Below the pieces are notes generated by a model. It did no database searches and had not been told where the DNA came from. It saw only the letters and a list, made by a program, of their open reading frames with translations. From VRUE01 sp963702035 (GTDB lineage Bacteria; Actinomycetota; Thermoleophilia; Solirubrobacterales; 70-9), in the NCBI GenBank assembly GCA_963702035.1, contig OY969700.1, positions 310,001 through 374,000 on the forward strand: DNA of 64,000 nt. The letters run 5' to 3'. Every line of letters starts with the position of its first letter. Within the stretch, counting starts at the first letter, position 1. Shown piece after piece: positions 1-9,737 of this stretch. Made by a program: the position numbers and the translations under genes.

Positions 1-123
1 CCGCGCTGCCACAGCCCGCGGCTGCCGCATCGGGTCTGCCCGACCTGCGGCACCTACAAGGGTCGTGAGGTGATCGAGCACTCGATCGTCGACCCGGCCG
101 CTCCCGCGCCCGACTCCGAGTAG
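1..123 (+). CDS. rpmF: 50S ribosomal protein L32, C-terminal part
   Basis: The 5' end lies outside the window. The frame reads CHSPRLPHRVCPTCGTYKGR, the zinc-ribbon and basic tail typical of bacterial L32, a component of the large ribosomal subunit. Its usual partner plsX begins four bases after the stop, so the two are probably co-transcribed, as in most bacteria. Short acidic/alanine tail (PAAPAPDSE) after the conserved part. Confidence 0.93.
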   Translation, partial: PRCHSPRLPHRVCPTCGTYKGREVIEHSIVDPAAPAPDSE

Positions 124-126
124 GCG

Positions 127-1149
127 ATGGCCGGCGGCGTGACCGTCGCCCTCGACGGCTTCGGTGCCGAGCAGGGCTTCGGGGTGCTGGCCGAGGGGGC
201 GAGGATGGCCGCCGCGGACGGGATCCGCCTGCGCGTCTTCGGGCCGCCCGATGAGCTGGGGCTGGAGGAGGTCGCTGGGGTGGAGGTCATCGCGACCACG
301 GAGTGGATCGGCAACGAGGAGGACCCCGTTCCCGCCGTCCGGGCCAAGAAAGAGGCCTCGGTGGTGCGGGTGGCGCGCGATGTCGCCGAGGGCGGGGCGG
401 ACGCGATGGCCAGCTCCGGCTCAACCGGAGCGACGATGGCGGCGGCGACCTTCGGCCTGCGCCGCCTGCGCGGCGTGCAGCGACCGGCGCTTGCCGTGCG
501 GCTGCCGGTTCCCGGCAAGCCGGTGCTCTTCCTCGACGTCGGCGCCAACGTCGAGGTGCGTGCCCAGCACCTGGTCCAGTTCGCCTTCCTCGGCGCCGCT
601 TTCAGCGAGGCGGTGCTCGGCGCCGCCCGTCCCCGGGTCGGCTTGCTCTCCGTCGGCGAGGAGGCCGGAAAGGGGCGCGAGGAAGTGGTCGCCGCCCACG
701 CCCTGCTCACCGGTGCGCCCGGCGTCGATTTCATCGGCAACGTCGAGGGACGCGACCTCCCGGGCGGCAAGGCCGATGTCGTCGTCACCGATGGCTTCAC
801 CGGCAACGTCTCGCTGAAGCTGATGGAGGGGACGGCCAAGACCGTGACCGCGGCGATCCGCGACGCCGCACGCTCCAATCCGCTCGCCGCCCTCGGCGGG
901 CTGCTGATGCGTCCGGCGCTCGGCGGCCTGCGGCGCGAGCTGCACCCCGACACGACCGGCGGGGCGATCCTGCTCGGGCTGCGTGGCATCGCCGTGGTCG
1001 GCCATGGCAGCGCCGGCCCAGAGGGGATAGCGAATGCCGTGCGCCTGGCCGCGCGCTGCGTCGAGGTGGGCGCGGTCGAGCGCACCGCGGCGCTGCTCGA
1101 GCAGGGCGGCGCCGGCAGGGGCGCTCTCGCGGCCGAGGCGGGCGCGTGA
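127..1149 (+). CDS. plsX: phosphate acyltransferase PlsX
   Basis: 340 aa, the usual PlsX length. PlsX turns acyl-ACP into acyl-phosphate, the first step of the PlsX/PlsY route to phosphatidic acid, at the inner face of the membrane. Recognisable family blocks are ASSGSTGATMAAA, FLDVGANVE and DVVVTDGFTGNVSLKLMEG. The N-terminal block reads VALDGFGAEQG, where most homologues have DxMGGDxGP, a mild divergence. It sits between rpmF and acpP, the classic lipid cluster; acpP follows after 12 bp with an AGGAAG ribosome site. Confidence 0.95.
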   Translation: MAGGVTVALDGFGAEQGFGVLAEGARMAAADGIRLRVFGPPDELGLEEVAGVEVIATTEWIGNEEDPVPAVRAKKEASVVRVARDVAEGGADAMASSGSTGATMAAATFGLRRLRGVQRPALAVRLPVPGKPVLFLDVGANVEVRAQHLVQFAFLGAAFSEAVLGAARPRVGLLSVGEEAGKGREEVVAAHALLTGAPGVDFIGNVEGRDLPGGKADVVVTDGFTGNVSLKLMEGTAKTVTAAIRDAARSNPLAALGGLLMRPALGGLRRELHPDTTGGAILLGLRGIAVVGHGSAGPEGIANAVRLAARCVEVGAVERTAALLEQGGAGRGALAAEAGA

Positions 1150-1161
1150 TAGGAAGCTCGC

Positions 1162-1407
1162 ATGCAACGAGATGAGGTTTTCAATCTGGTCCGCGATCAC
1201 CTCGCCGAGGAGCTCGAGGTCGACCCCGCCAAGATCGCCGGGGCGACCCGTTTCAAGCAGGACCTCGACGCGGACTCGCTCGACCTCTACGAGCTGGTGA
1301 TGGAGCTCGAGGACCGCTATGGGATCTCCGTCTCCGAGGAGCAGGCGGCGCGGATCGAGACCGTCGGCGACGCCGTCTCCTTTGTCGTGGAGCACGCTCC
1401 GGCGTGA
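1162..1407 (+). CDS. acpP: acyl carrier protein
   Basis: 81 aa, acidic, with the phosphopantetheine attachment motif DADSLDLYELVMELED; the serine of DSL (about residue 37) carries the prosthetic group. Carries growing acyl chains in fatty acid synthesis and feeds PlsX. Its stop codon overlaps the GTG start of rnc (GTGA), which implies translational coupling. Confidence 0.95.
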   Translation: MQRDEVFNLVRDHLAEELEVDPAKIAGATRFKQDLDADSLDLYELVMELEDRYGISVSEEQAARIETVGDAVSFVVEHAPA

Positions 1408-2078
1408 GCGCCGAGGCGCTCGCCGAGCTTGTCGCGGAGCTTCCCGACGACCTGCGGCGCTGCGCCCTTACACACTCCTCCTGGACCGAGGAGTCGCCGC
1501 GGTCCTACGAGCGGCTCGCCTACCTCGGCGACAGCGTGCTCGCCCTCGCGGTCGCCGCCGGCATCCACCGGCAATTCCCCGAGGTGGACGCCGGCGGTTT
1601 GACCAAGATCCACAACCAGACGGTCAGCGGCGTCGCCTGCGCCGAGGTGGGGCGCGAGCTGGGCGTGCCGGCGATGCTGGAGGGGGCCGAGCCGGATGCC
1701 GAGGAGGCGATCCCAGCCAAAGTCCTGCTGGCCGGCTCGCGGCCGCTTCCGGAGGTGACCGAGGCGCTGATCGGCGCCTGCTTCGTCGCCTTCGGCTTCG
1801 AACGTGTCGCCACTGCCGTCGGCGCTGCCTTCGAGGCCCAGATCGAACAGGCGGTAGAAGCTCCGGTAGATGCGAAGTCGGCGCTGCAGGAGCTGCTCGC
1901 ACGGCGGCGGGCACGCGTAACCTATGCCGTGATTGGCGAATCGGGCCCGGCGCACCGGCGGACCTTCGAAGTGGAGGCGACCGTCGACGGTGAGAGCGTG
2001 GGAACGGGGGCCGGACGTAGCAAGAAGGCAGCGGAGAAGGTGGCGGCCGAGGAAGCGCTGAAGCGCCTCCGGGGATAG
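1404..2078 (+). CDS. rnc: ribonuclease III
   Basis: 224 aa. The nuclease domain shows the signature ERLAYLGDSVLALAV, with the Mg-binding Asp of GDSVL. A double-stranded RNA-binding domain follows (about residues 155-224: SALQELL, GAGRSKKAAEKVAAEEAL). Processes rRNA precursors and other duplex RNA. The start is GTG overlapping the acpP stop. The position between acpP and smc is the conserved bacterial arrangement. Confidence 0.95.
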   Translation: MSAEALAELVAELPDDLRRCALTHSSWTEESPRSYERLAYLGDSVLALAVAAGIHRQFPEVDAGGLTKIHNQTVSGVACAEVGRELGVPAMLEGAEPDAEEAIPAKVLLAGSRPLPEVTEALIGACFVAFGFERVATAVGAAFEAQIEQAVEAPVDAKSALQELLARRRARVTYAVIGESGPAHRRTFEVEATVDGESVGTGAGRSKKAAEKVAAEEALKRLRG

Positions 2079-2130
2079 GAGGGAGGTCGCGTCCGACCCA
2101 CCCGCCAGCCTTCCTGACCGAGGACGAGAG

Positions 2131-4479
2131 ATGTATCTGAGATCGATCGAGATGAAGGGGTTCAAGTCGTTCCCCGCGCGCACCAAGCTGGAGTTTTCTC
2201 CGGGCGTGAGCGTGATCGTCGGACCGAACGGCTCCGGCAAGTCGAACATCACCGACGCGGTGCTCTGGGCGCTCGGCGAGCAGAGCCCGGGTGCGATTCG
2301 CGGCGCCTCGATGCAGGACGTGATCTCGGCAGGCGGAGAGGGCGTGGGCCGGCGCAGCGCCGCCGAGGTCGAGGTTGTAATCGACAACTCCGAAGGCCGC
2401 GCCGCGACCGAACTCTCCGAGATCGCGATCCAGCGCACGCTCGACCGCTCCGGCGACGGGGTCTACCGGCTCAACGGCGCCCGTTGCCGCCTCGTCAACG
2501 TGGTCGAGATCCTCTCCGACACCAACCTCGGCCGCGAGATGCACTCGGTGATCAGTCAGGGCCGCGTCGAGTCGATCATCCATTCCAAGCCGCGCGAACG
2601 GCGGCTGCTGGTCGAGGAGGCGGCGGGCCTCGGCAAGCACCGTAAGCGCCGCCGCCGCGCCGAGCTGAAGCTGCGCGCCGCGCGCGACAACCTCGACCGC
2701 GCGCTCGACCTGGAGCGCGAGGCGCGGGCGCGGCTGCGGCCGCTGAAGCGGCAGGCGCAGGCGGCCGAGCTCGGCGCCCGGATCGAGCGCGAGGAGCTGG
2801 AGCTGCGCGGTCGTCTGGTCGCCGAGGAACTGCGCTTCGGCAAGGATCGCGCTGAGGCGGCCGAGCGTGCCGCCGAAAAGGCGCGAGCCAAGCGGACGGA
2901 GGTCGAGAAGCGGCTGGCCGAGGTGAGCGGGCGCCGCCGCGCGGCCGAGGAGCGCTTCGCCGCTCGCGATCGCGAGCGCACCCAGGCGTGGGGACTGCTG
3001 ACCAAGCTGCGTGGCGAGCAGCAGCGCGTCGCCGTGCGCGCCGCCGGGCTCGGCGATCGCGAGACGGAGCTGGCGAGCGCCCTTGAGGGATTGCGGGCAG
3101 AGTTCGGGCCGCTGACCCTCGACCTCGGCTCGGCCGAAGGGGCGCCGGCCGAGCGCGCCCGCAAGCTCGAGGAGGAGCTGGCCGAGATCGACGCCGGACT
3201 GACCGGCGCGGTCGGTGGCCTGGAGCAGGCGCGCTCCACGGACGCCGCCGAGTCCGCGCGCGAGTCGGCGCTGGGCGACGTCCAGGCAGGCGCGGAGCGC
3301 GCCGCCAGGCATGCCCGCCGTGCCGAGGGCCTGCTAGGCGAGCGCCATCGTGAGGCCTTGCGCGAGCGCGTCGCCGCCGGCGAGGCGTTGCTCGACGACG
3401 TTCGCGCCGCCGCGGCCGCGGCCGGCGCGGCGGAAGCCTCGATCCGCACCCGGGTCGAGCGGATCGAAGCGAAGGTGGTCGGTGAGGAGGGCGACGGCGA
3501 CGCGATCGCGGAGGAGATGCGCGAGTGCTCGCGCCAGGAGTCCGAGCTGCAGGTTGAGATGAAAGCCGCCTCGGATGCGCTCACCGAGGCGCAGGTCGAG
3601 GCCGCGCACCTCGGCGACCGCCGCGCCGAGGCGGCCAAGGAGATGGCCTCGATCGCCGAGCGGCTGGGCGAGGAGGTCGAGGCCGCGGAGGAGGCCCTGG
3701 GCGAGGAGGAGCGGGCCGACATCGATCGTCGCCTGCAGCGGCTGGAGCGTCGCCGCGCCCAGATCGGGCCGGTCAATCCCCTCGCCGAGCAGGAGTACGA
3801 GGAGGCCCGCGAGCACGTCGAGTCGTTGCAGACCCAGCGCGAGGACACCGAGCGCGGCATGCGCGAACTCGAGGCGCTGATCCGTGAGATCGACGCGGAG
3901 ATCGAGCGCGCCTTCGAGCAGACCTTCGAGGCGACCGCAAAGAACTTCGAGGAGATGGTCGAGCATCTCTTCCCGGGAGGGCGCGGCCGCCTGCGGCGGG
4001 TCAGTCTGCACCCGGTGCGCGACGCCGAGGAGGCCGAGTCAGAGGAGGAGGGCGACGGGGAGGAGGGCGAGGAACGCGAGGAGCTCGGCGTCGAGATCGA
4101 GGTCACCCCGGCGGGTAAGTCGACCCGCAAGCTCTCATTGCTCTCCGGCGGCGAGAAGTCGCTGGTCGCGCTGGCCTTCGTCTTCGCCGTCTTCCTGGCG
4201 AGGCCGTGCCCCTTCTACATCCTCGACGAGGTCGAGGCCGCGCTCGACGACGCCAACATCGACCGCTTCCTGCAGCTGATCCGGCGCTTCTCCGACCGCG
4301 CCCAGTTCATCGTCGTCACCCACCAGAAACGGACGATGGACGCCGCCGACGTGCTCTACGGGGTCACCATGGGCGGCGACGGCGTGACGAAAGTGGTCTC
4401 GCGCCGCCTGCCTCGCGAAGTGGAGAGCGGCGCCGGTGACGGCACCCCCGGCTCACCTCCGGCGCTCGAAGCAGCTTAG
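2131..4479 (+). CDS. smc: SMC-family chromosome segregation ATPase, short and apparently hingeless
   Basis: The N-terminal head has Walker A GPNGSGKSN (residues 31-39). The C-terminal head has the ABC signature LLSGGEKSLVALAF (about 667-680) and Walker B FYILDEVEAALDD (about 695-707). Both heads and the late block IGPVNPLAEQEYEE are intact in one open frame, so this is a true SMC that folds DNA with ScpAB. It is only 782 aa, however; bacterial SMC is usually near 1,150-1,200. Everything between the heads is charged heptad-like coiled coil, and I find no globular hinge segment. Position between rnc and ftsY is canonical. Confidence 0.9.
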   Translation: MYLRSIEMKGFKSFPARTKLEFSPGVSVIVGPNGSGKSNITDAVLWALGEQSPGAIRGASMQDVISAGGEGVGRRSAAEVEVVIDNSEGRAATELSEIAIQRTLDRSGDGVYRLNGARCRLVNVVEILSDTNLGREMHSVISQGRVESIIHSKPRERRLLVEEAAGLGKHRKRRRRAELKLRAARDNLDRALDLEREARARLRPLKRQAQAAELGARIEREELELRGRLVAEELRFGKDRAEAAERAAEKARAKRTEVEKRLAEVSGRRRAAEERFAARDRERTQAWGLLTKLRGEQQRVAVRAAGLGDRETELASALEGLRAEFGPLTLDLGSAEGAPAERARKLEEELAEIDAGLTGAVGGLEQARSTDAAESARESALGDVQAGAERAARHARRAEGLLGERHREALRERVAAGEALLDDVRAAAAAAGAAEASIRTRVERIEAKVVGEEGDGDAIAEEMRECSRQESELQVEMKAASDALTEAQVEAAHLGDRRAEAAKEMASIAERLGEEVEAAEEALGEEERADIDRRLQRLERRRAQIGPVNPLAEQEYEEAREHVESLQTQREDTERGMRELEALIREIDAEIERAFEQTFEATAKNFEEMVEHLFPGGRGRLRRVSLHPVRDAEEAESEEEGDGEEGEEREELGVEIEVTPAGKSTRKLSLLSGGEKSLVALAFVFAVFLARPCPFYILDEVEAALDDANIDRFLQLIRRFSDRAQFIVVTHQKRTMDAADVLYGVTMGGDGVTKVVSRRLPREVESGAGDGTPGSPPALEAA

Positions 4480-4487
4480 ATAGCGCG

Positions 4488-5486
4488 ATGCCCACCACCT
4501 GGCAGGAGATCTTCGATCTCGGCGCCCGCGACGCGACGGCGCCCGAGGCCGAGCCGGAAAGCGAGGAGGGCCGCCGCGGCGTCTTCAGCCGCCTGCGCGA
4601 GAGCCTCTCGAAAAGCCGCCAGGCGCTGACCGAGGAGATCTCGGCGAGCCTCTTCGATCGCATCGACGAGGAGACCTGGGAGCGCTTGGAGGAGGCGCTG
4701 ATCCTCGCCGACGCCGGCGCTCCGACCACGGCCGAGGTGGTCGAACGGTTGGAGCGGGAGGTCGAGAGCGGTGCCGTCTCGGCCGACGGCGAGGCGGTCC
4801 GCGAGCGGCTGATCGAGATCCTCGCCGAGGTCGCCTCGGGCGGTCGCGCCCCGATCGACCTCAGCGGCGAGCCGGCGGTGCTGCTGATGGTCGGCGTCAA
4901 CGGCACCGGCAAGACGACGACGATCGGCAAGCTCGCCTGGCACCTCTCCAAGGAATTCGGCCTCTCGGTCGTGCTCGCCGCCGCCGATACCTACCGCGCC
5001 GCCGCGGCCGAGCAGCTGGCCGAGTGGGCGCAGCGGGCGGGGGCGGAACTGATCCGCTCGAAGGAGGGCGGCGACCCCGGCGCGGTCGCCTTCGATGCGG
5101 TCGCCGCCGCCCGCGCCCGCGGCGCCGACGTGGTCATCGTCGATACCGCGGGGCGCCTGCACACCCAGGGCAACCTGATGGACGAGCTGACCAAGGTTCG
5201 CCGCGTGATCGCCAAGCAGATGCCCGACGCCCCGCACGAGACGCTGATCTCGATCGACGCGACGACCGGCCAGAACGGCCTGCGCCAGGCGAAGATCTTC
5301 TCCGAGGCGGTCGAGGTCGACGGCGTCGTCCTGACCAAGCTCGACGGCACCGCCAAGGGCGGGATCGTGCTGGCGATCGCCAACGAGCTCGGCATCCCGG
5401 TGAAGCTGATCGGGACCGGCGAGTCGCTGGATGACCTGCGCCCGTTCGACCCGGCCGACTTCGCCCGCGCCCTGCTTTCGGAGTAG
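4488..5486 (+). CDS. ftsY: signal recognition particle receptor FtsY
   Basis: 332 aa SRP GTPase. NG-domain motifs: G1 GVNGTGKTTT (about residue 135), AAADTYRAAAAEQL, DTAGRLH, TKLDGTAKGG and a C-terminal GTGESLDDLRPFDP. An acidic, variable N-terminal A region precedes them. Docks ribosome-SRP complexes at the membrane. Starts eight bases after smc and is followed by a strong hairpin, then ffh, its partner GTPase. Confidence 0.95.
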   Translation: MPTTWQEIFDLGARDATAPEAEPESEEGRRGVFSRLRESLSKSRQALTEEISASLFDRIDEETWERLEEALILADAGAPTTAEVVERLEREVESGAVSADGEAVRERLIEILAEVASGGRAPIDLSGEPAVLLMVGVNGTGKTTTIGKLAWHLSKEFGLSVVLAAADTYRAAAAEQLAEWAQRAGAELIRSKEGGDPGAVAFDAVAAARARGADVVIVDTAGRLHTQGNLMDELTKVRRVIAKQMPDAPHETLISIDATTGQNGLRQAKIFSEAVEVDGVVLTKLDGTAKGGIVLAIANELGIPVKLIGTGESLDDLRPFDPADFARALLSE

Positions 5487-5537
5487 CAGCGCGTTCGTCC
5501 TTTGTCCCTCATAGGCGTACAAAGGACGAACGCGCTG
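5487..5537. terminator. perfect 19-bp hairpin between ftsY and ffh
   Basis: Arms at 5487-5505 and 5519-5537 are perfectly complementary (19 bp) with a 13-nt loop. It begins right after the ftsY stop. There is no T-run, so it may act as an attenuator, RNA-processing site or mRNA stabiliser rather than a simple intrinsic terminator. Confidence 0.7.
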
Positions 5538-5554
5538 CCCTAAGCTCCGCCACG

Positions 5555-6928
<1,374 letters not shown>

Positions 6929-6996
6929 CGTCAACCGGCACGTCCTCCGCTTGGCGTCCGGGCGTGCCGGGCCGGTCATGTAACCTCTCGCGCCCA

Positions 6997-7251
6997 ATGG
7001 CTGTCCGAATAAGACTTAGACGAGTGGGTTCGAAGAAGAACCCGATCTGGCGGATCGTCGTCGCCGACAAACGCTCCCCGCGCGACGGTCGGACGATCGA
7101 GACGATCGGTCGCTACAACCCGCAGACCGAGCCCTCGACGATCGAGTTCGACGAGGAGCGCGCCCGCCACTGGCTGGAGCACGGAGCGCAGCCCTCGGAG
7201 ACCGTGGCCACGCTGCTGCGGACCAAGGGCATCGCCGCCTCCGGAAGCTAG
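6997..7251 (+). CDS. rpsP: 30S ribosomal protein S16
   Basis: 84 aa beginning MAVRIRLRRVGSKKNP, the typical S16 N-terminus, so the start is at 6997 although the frame is open to 6964. Contains RIVVADKRSPRDGR and IGRYNP. Small-subunit assembly protein. Followed after four bases by the KH-domain gene, as in most Gram-positive and actinobacterial genomes. Confidence 0.95.
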   Translation: MAVRIRLRRVGSKKNPIWRIVVADKRSPRDGRTIETIGRYNPQTEPSTIEFDEERARHWLEHGAQPSETVATLLRTKGIAASGS

Positions 7252-7255
7252 CCCG

Positions 7256-7486
7256 GTGACCGAGCTACTGGAGTTCCTCGTCAGAGCGCTGGTCGAGGAC
7301 CCCGACGCGGTCGAGGTCGAGGAGCTCGAAGAGGACGGGGACCTGATCTATGAGATCAGCGTCGCCGAGGACGATCTTGGCCGCGTGATCGGCAAAGGCG
7401 GGCGTGTCGCCAACGCCATCCGGACCGTCGCCAAGGCGGCTGCCGTGCGCCTCGACCGGCGCGTTGTCGTCGACATCCTTGACTGA
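7256..7486 (+). CDS. khpA: KH-domain RNA-binding protein (KhpA/YlqC family)
   Basis: 76 aa, GTG start. It has the single KH core LGRVIGKGGRVANAIRTV, with the GxxG loop (GKGG), and ends VDILD. RNA-binding partner of KhpB in Gram-positive bacteria. It sits directly after rpsP as usual. The next gene should be rimM; instead a 155-bp non-coding stretch with a long inverted repeat leads to trmD. Confidence 0.92.
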   Translation: MTELLEFLVRALVEDPDAVEVEELEEDGDLIYEISVAEDDLGRVIGKGGRVANAIRTVAKAAAVRLDRRVVVDILD

Positions 7487-7495
7487 GTTGGTTGG

Positions 7496-7619
7496 GGAGG
7501 GGACGGGGTGTCCCTCCCGCTTGCTGGGTTTTTCGCCTCGGACTCTTGAGGCCGTCCGAGGACGCAGTTGGGGCGAAAAACAGGACGCCGCTGCTCGGGA
7601 GGGACACCCCGTCCCCTCC
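7496..7619. repeat. nested long inverted repeat in the khpA-trmD gap
   Basis: Outer arms 7496-7519 and 7596-7619 are a perfect 24-bp inverted repeat. Inside it a 10-bp pair (7528-7537 with 7572-7581) and an 8-bp pair (7536-7543 with 7554-7561) extend the stem, so nearly the whole 124-nt segment folds into one rod. It occupies the place where rimM normally lies. It could be an attenuator for trmD or a small palindromic insertion. Confidence 0.8.
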
Positions 7620-7641
7620 TACCCGAAGGCAGAATGAGGCT

Positions 7642-8319
7642 ATGAAGCTCGACATCTTTTCGCTCTTTCCCGAGGCGTTCGACTGGTTCCAGTCGCAGCG
7701 CTCGGTTCAGAACGCGCTGTCCAAGGGGAATGAGCTGCGTTTGTTCAACTACCGCGATACGACTCCGTTGGGCGCGGGTCAGGTCGATGATGCCCCCTAT
7801 GGCGGGGGGGCCGGGATGGTTCTCAGGGTCGATGTCGTGGATGCCGCGCTTCAGGCGGCCTATGCGCGTGGGGAGAACCCACGGATCGTTTTGCTTTCTC
7901 CTACGGGACGGTTGCTTGACGACGAGTTCGCGGATGAGTTGACGCGGGAGCACCATGTGACGCTGCTCTGCGGGCGCTATGAGGGGTTCGACGAGCGGGT
8001 GCATGAGCATCTTGCCCACGACGAGGTGTCGATCGGCCGCTACGTCTTGGCCGGGGGGGAGCTGCCGGCGATGGTTGTGGCCGACGTGCTGATGCGCAAG
8101 CTGCCGGGGGCGCTGGGGCACGAGCGGAGCGCGGTCGAGGAGTCCTTCAGCCGCGTGCTGGAGGGGGCGCCTGAGTACCCGCACTACACCCGTCCGTCCT
8201 CGTATCGAGGCTGGGGGGTACCCGACGTCCTGGTCTCCGGCGATCACGAGCGGGTGCGGGCGTGGCGGGCCGAGCAGAGCAGGGCGCGAGCCGAGCAGCT
8301 CGAAAAAGATCCCGAGTAG
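7642..8319 (+). CDS. trmD: tRNA (guanine-N1-)-methyltransferase
   Basis: 225 aa, starting MKLDIFSLFPEAF, the standard TrmD N-terminus. The trefoil-knot SAM site is present (LLCGRYEGFDERV, SIGRYVLAGGELPAMVVADVLMRKLPG). Methylates G37 of tRNAs to prevent frameshifting. The frame is open to 7492 through the inverted repeat, but homology and the ATG choose 7642. rplS lies 108 bp downstream. Confidence 0.94.
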   Translation: MKLDIFSLFPEAFDWFQSQRSVQNALSKGNELRLFNYRDTTPLGAGQVDDAPYGGGAGMVLRVDVVDAALQAAYARGENPRIVLLSPTGRLLDDEFADELTREHHVTLLCGRYEGFDERVHEHLAHDEVSIGRYVLAGGELPAMVVADVLMRKLPGALGHERSAVEESFSRVLEGAPEYPHYTRPSSYRGWGVPDVLVSGDHERVRAWRAEQSRARAEQLEKDPE

Positions 8320-8426
8320 GTACGATTCCTCGGCCGCGCGGTACCCGCACCCGGGTCCGGCGGCTTTTTCTCGCCCAGCGAACGAACGAGATCTCCGGTA
8401 ATGACTAGCCTCAGTGAGCAATTGAC

Positions 8427-9104
8427 GTGAGCACCGTAATCGACAGCATTGAGCGTCGCCAGCAGCGGCAGGGACTTCCGTCCTTCGCGCCGGGCGATCG
8501 CGTGCGCGTCCACTTCCAGGTCATCGAGGGCAGCCGCCGCCGCACCCAGGTTTTCGAGGGGATCGTCCTCAAGCGGCAGGGCTCCGGGGCCCGCGAGACG
8601 TTCACCGTCCGCAAGCAGTCGTTCGGCGTCGGAGTCGAGCGGACGTTCCCGCTGCACTCGCCCAAGATCGAGAAACTGGAGATCGCCGCCCGCGGCGACG
8701 TGCGCCGGGCCAAGCTGTATTACCTGCGCGGCCGGATCGGCAAGGCCGCCAGGGTCGCCGAGCGGCGCTGGGGGATCGACGACGAGCTGATCTCGGCGCC
8801 GCCGCCGCCCGAGCCAGTCGACGAGGAGCCTCAGGACGCGGGTCCTGTCGCGGACGAGGGTTCCTCGTCCTCGCAAGCTGCGGGCGATGACCCCTCATCC
8901 ACGCCACCCACGTCAGAGGCGCCTGAGGAGGACTCCGCGGAGACCGACGAGCCGGTGGCTGAAGCTGAGGAGACGGAAGCAGAGGCAAGCCAGGACGCTG
9001 AGGCGCCCGAGGCAGGGGAGACCGAGGACACCGCCGCGGCGCAGGATGCCGAGGATGAGTCGCCACAGGAGGATTCCGGCGACTCCGGCGAGGACTCGGC
9101 CTGA
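8427..9104 (+). CDS. rplS: 50S ribosomal protein L19 with long acidic C-terminal extension
   Basis: Residues 1-115 are a complete L19 (FAPGDRVRVHFQVIEG, GIVLKRQGSG, FTVRKQSFGVGVERTFPLHSP, RRAKLYYLRGRIGKAARV). About 110 more residues follow, almost entirely Glu, Asp, Ala, Ser and Pro, giving 225 aa against the usual 115-120. The tail is low complexity and likely disordered. GTG start. The stop overlaps the likely CTG start of lepB. Confidence 0.93.
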   Translation: MSTVIDSIERRQQRQGLPSFAPGDRVRVHFQVIEGSRRRTQVFEGIVLKRQGSGARETFTVRKQSFGVGVERTFPLHSPKIEKLEIAARGDVRRAKLYYLRGRIGKAARVAERRWGIDDELISAPPPPEPVDEEPQDAGPVADEGSSSSQAAGDDPSSTPPTSEAPEEDSAETDEPVAEAEETEAEASQDAEAPEAGETEDTAAAQDAEDESPQEDSGDSGEDSA

Positions 9105-9721
9105 GACCGCGGATCCCCAAGCCGGAAAGCAAAGTCGGCGGGCTCGTCGAGCTGGTCGTCATCGTCGCCTTGGCGCTTGGACTCGCGCTGGCGATTCAGG
9201 CATGGCTGATCAAGCCCTACCAGATTCCCTCCGAATCGATGGAGCCGACCCTCGACGTCGGCCAGCGCGTGCTCGTCAACCGCTTCCTCTACCACTTCAA
9301 GGACCCCAGTCCCGGCGACATCGTCGTCTTCCACCCGCCTGCCGGCGCCGACAATGGCACTGAATGCGGGGTCCCTCACTCGCCGCGCCAGGCCTGCCCG
9401 CGGCCCACTCAAGCCGAGTCGAGCCAGAACTTCATCAAGCGGATCGTCGCCGGCCCCGGCGACACGCTCAGCGTCCGCGACGGTCACCCGGTCGTCAACG
9501 GGGTCGAGAAGACCGATGAGCCCTACACGATGCCGTGCGGCGGACTTCCCGCTTGCAATTTGCCCAAACCGATCACGATTCCACCCGACTATTACTTCAT
9601 GATGGGCGACAACCGTGGGGCAAGTGACGACAGCCGTTTCTGGGGACCCGTCCCCCGCAAGTGGATCATCGGCGAGGCCTTCGCCACCTACTGGCCCCCG
9701 GACCGGATCGGCACCCTCTAA
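9101..9721 (+). CDS. lepB: signal peptidase I
   Basis: S26 membrane protease that removes signal peptides. One N-terminal membrane segment (LVELVVIVALALGLALAIQAW) precedes the nucleophile block PSESMEPT, the general-base block KRIVAGPGD and MGDNRGASDDSRFWGPVP. The frame has no ATG or GTG that would include the membrane segment; the first TTG (9170) would cut through it. A CTG at 9101, overlapping the rplS stop and six bases after a GAGGA site, gives a normal N-terminus and is my preferred start. Confidence 0.88.
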   Translation: MRPRIPKPESKVGGLVELVVIVALALGLALAIQAWLIKPYQIPSESMEPTLDVGQRVLVNRFLYHFKDPSPGDIVVFHPPAGADNGTECGVPHSPRQACPRPTQAESSQNFIKRIVAGPGDTLSVRDGHPVVNGVEKTDEPYTMPCGGLPACNLPKPITIPPDYYFMMGDNRGASDDSRFWGPVPRKWIIGEAFATYWPPDRIGTL

Positions 9722-9737
9722 AGCGCACAAGCGGCGG

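Noticed and set aside
1624..3312. 562-codon minus-strand frame over rnc and smc
   Set aside because: Antisense shadow of two well-supported genes; low-complexity product.
7404..7637. Small gene in the khpA-trmD gap
   Set aside because: The frame runs through the inverted repeat, overlaps khpA and has no family or ribosome-site support.
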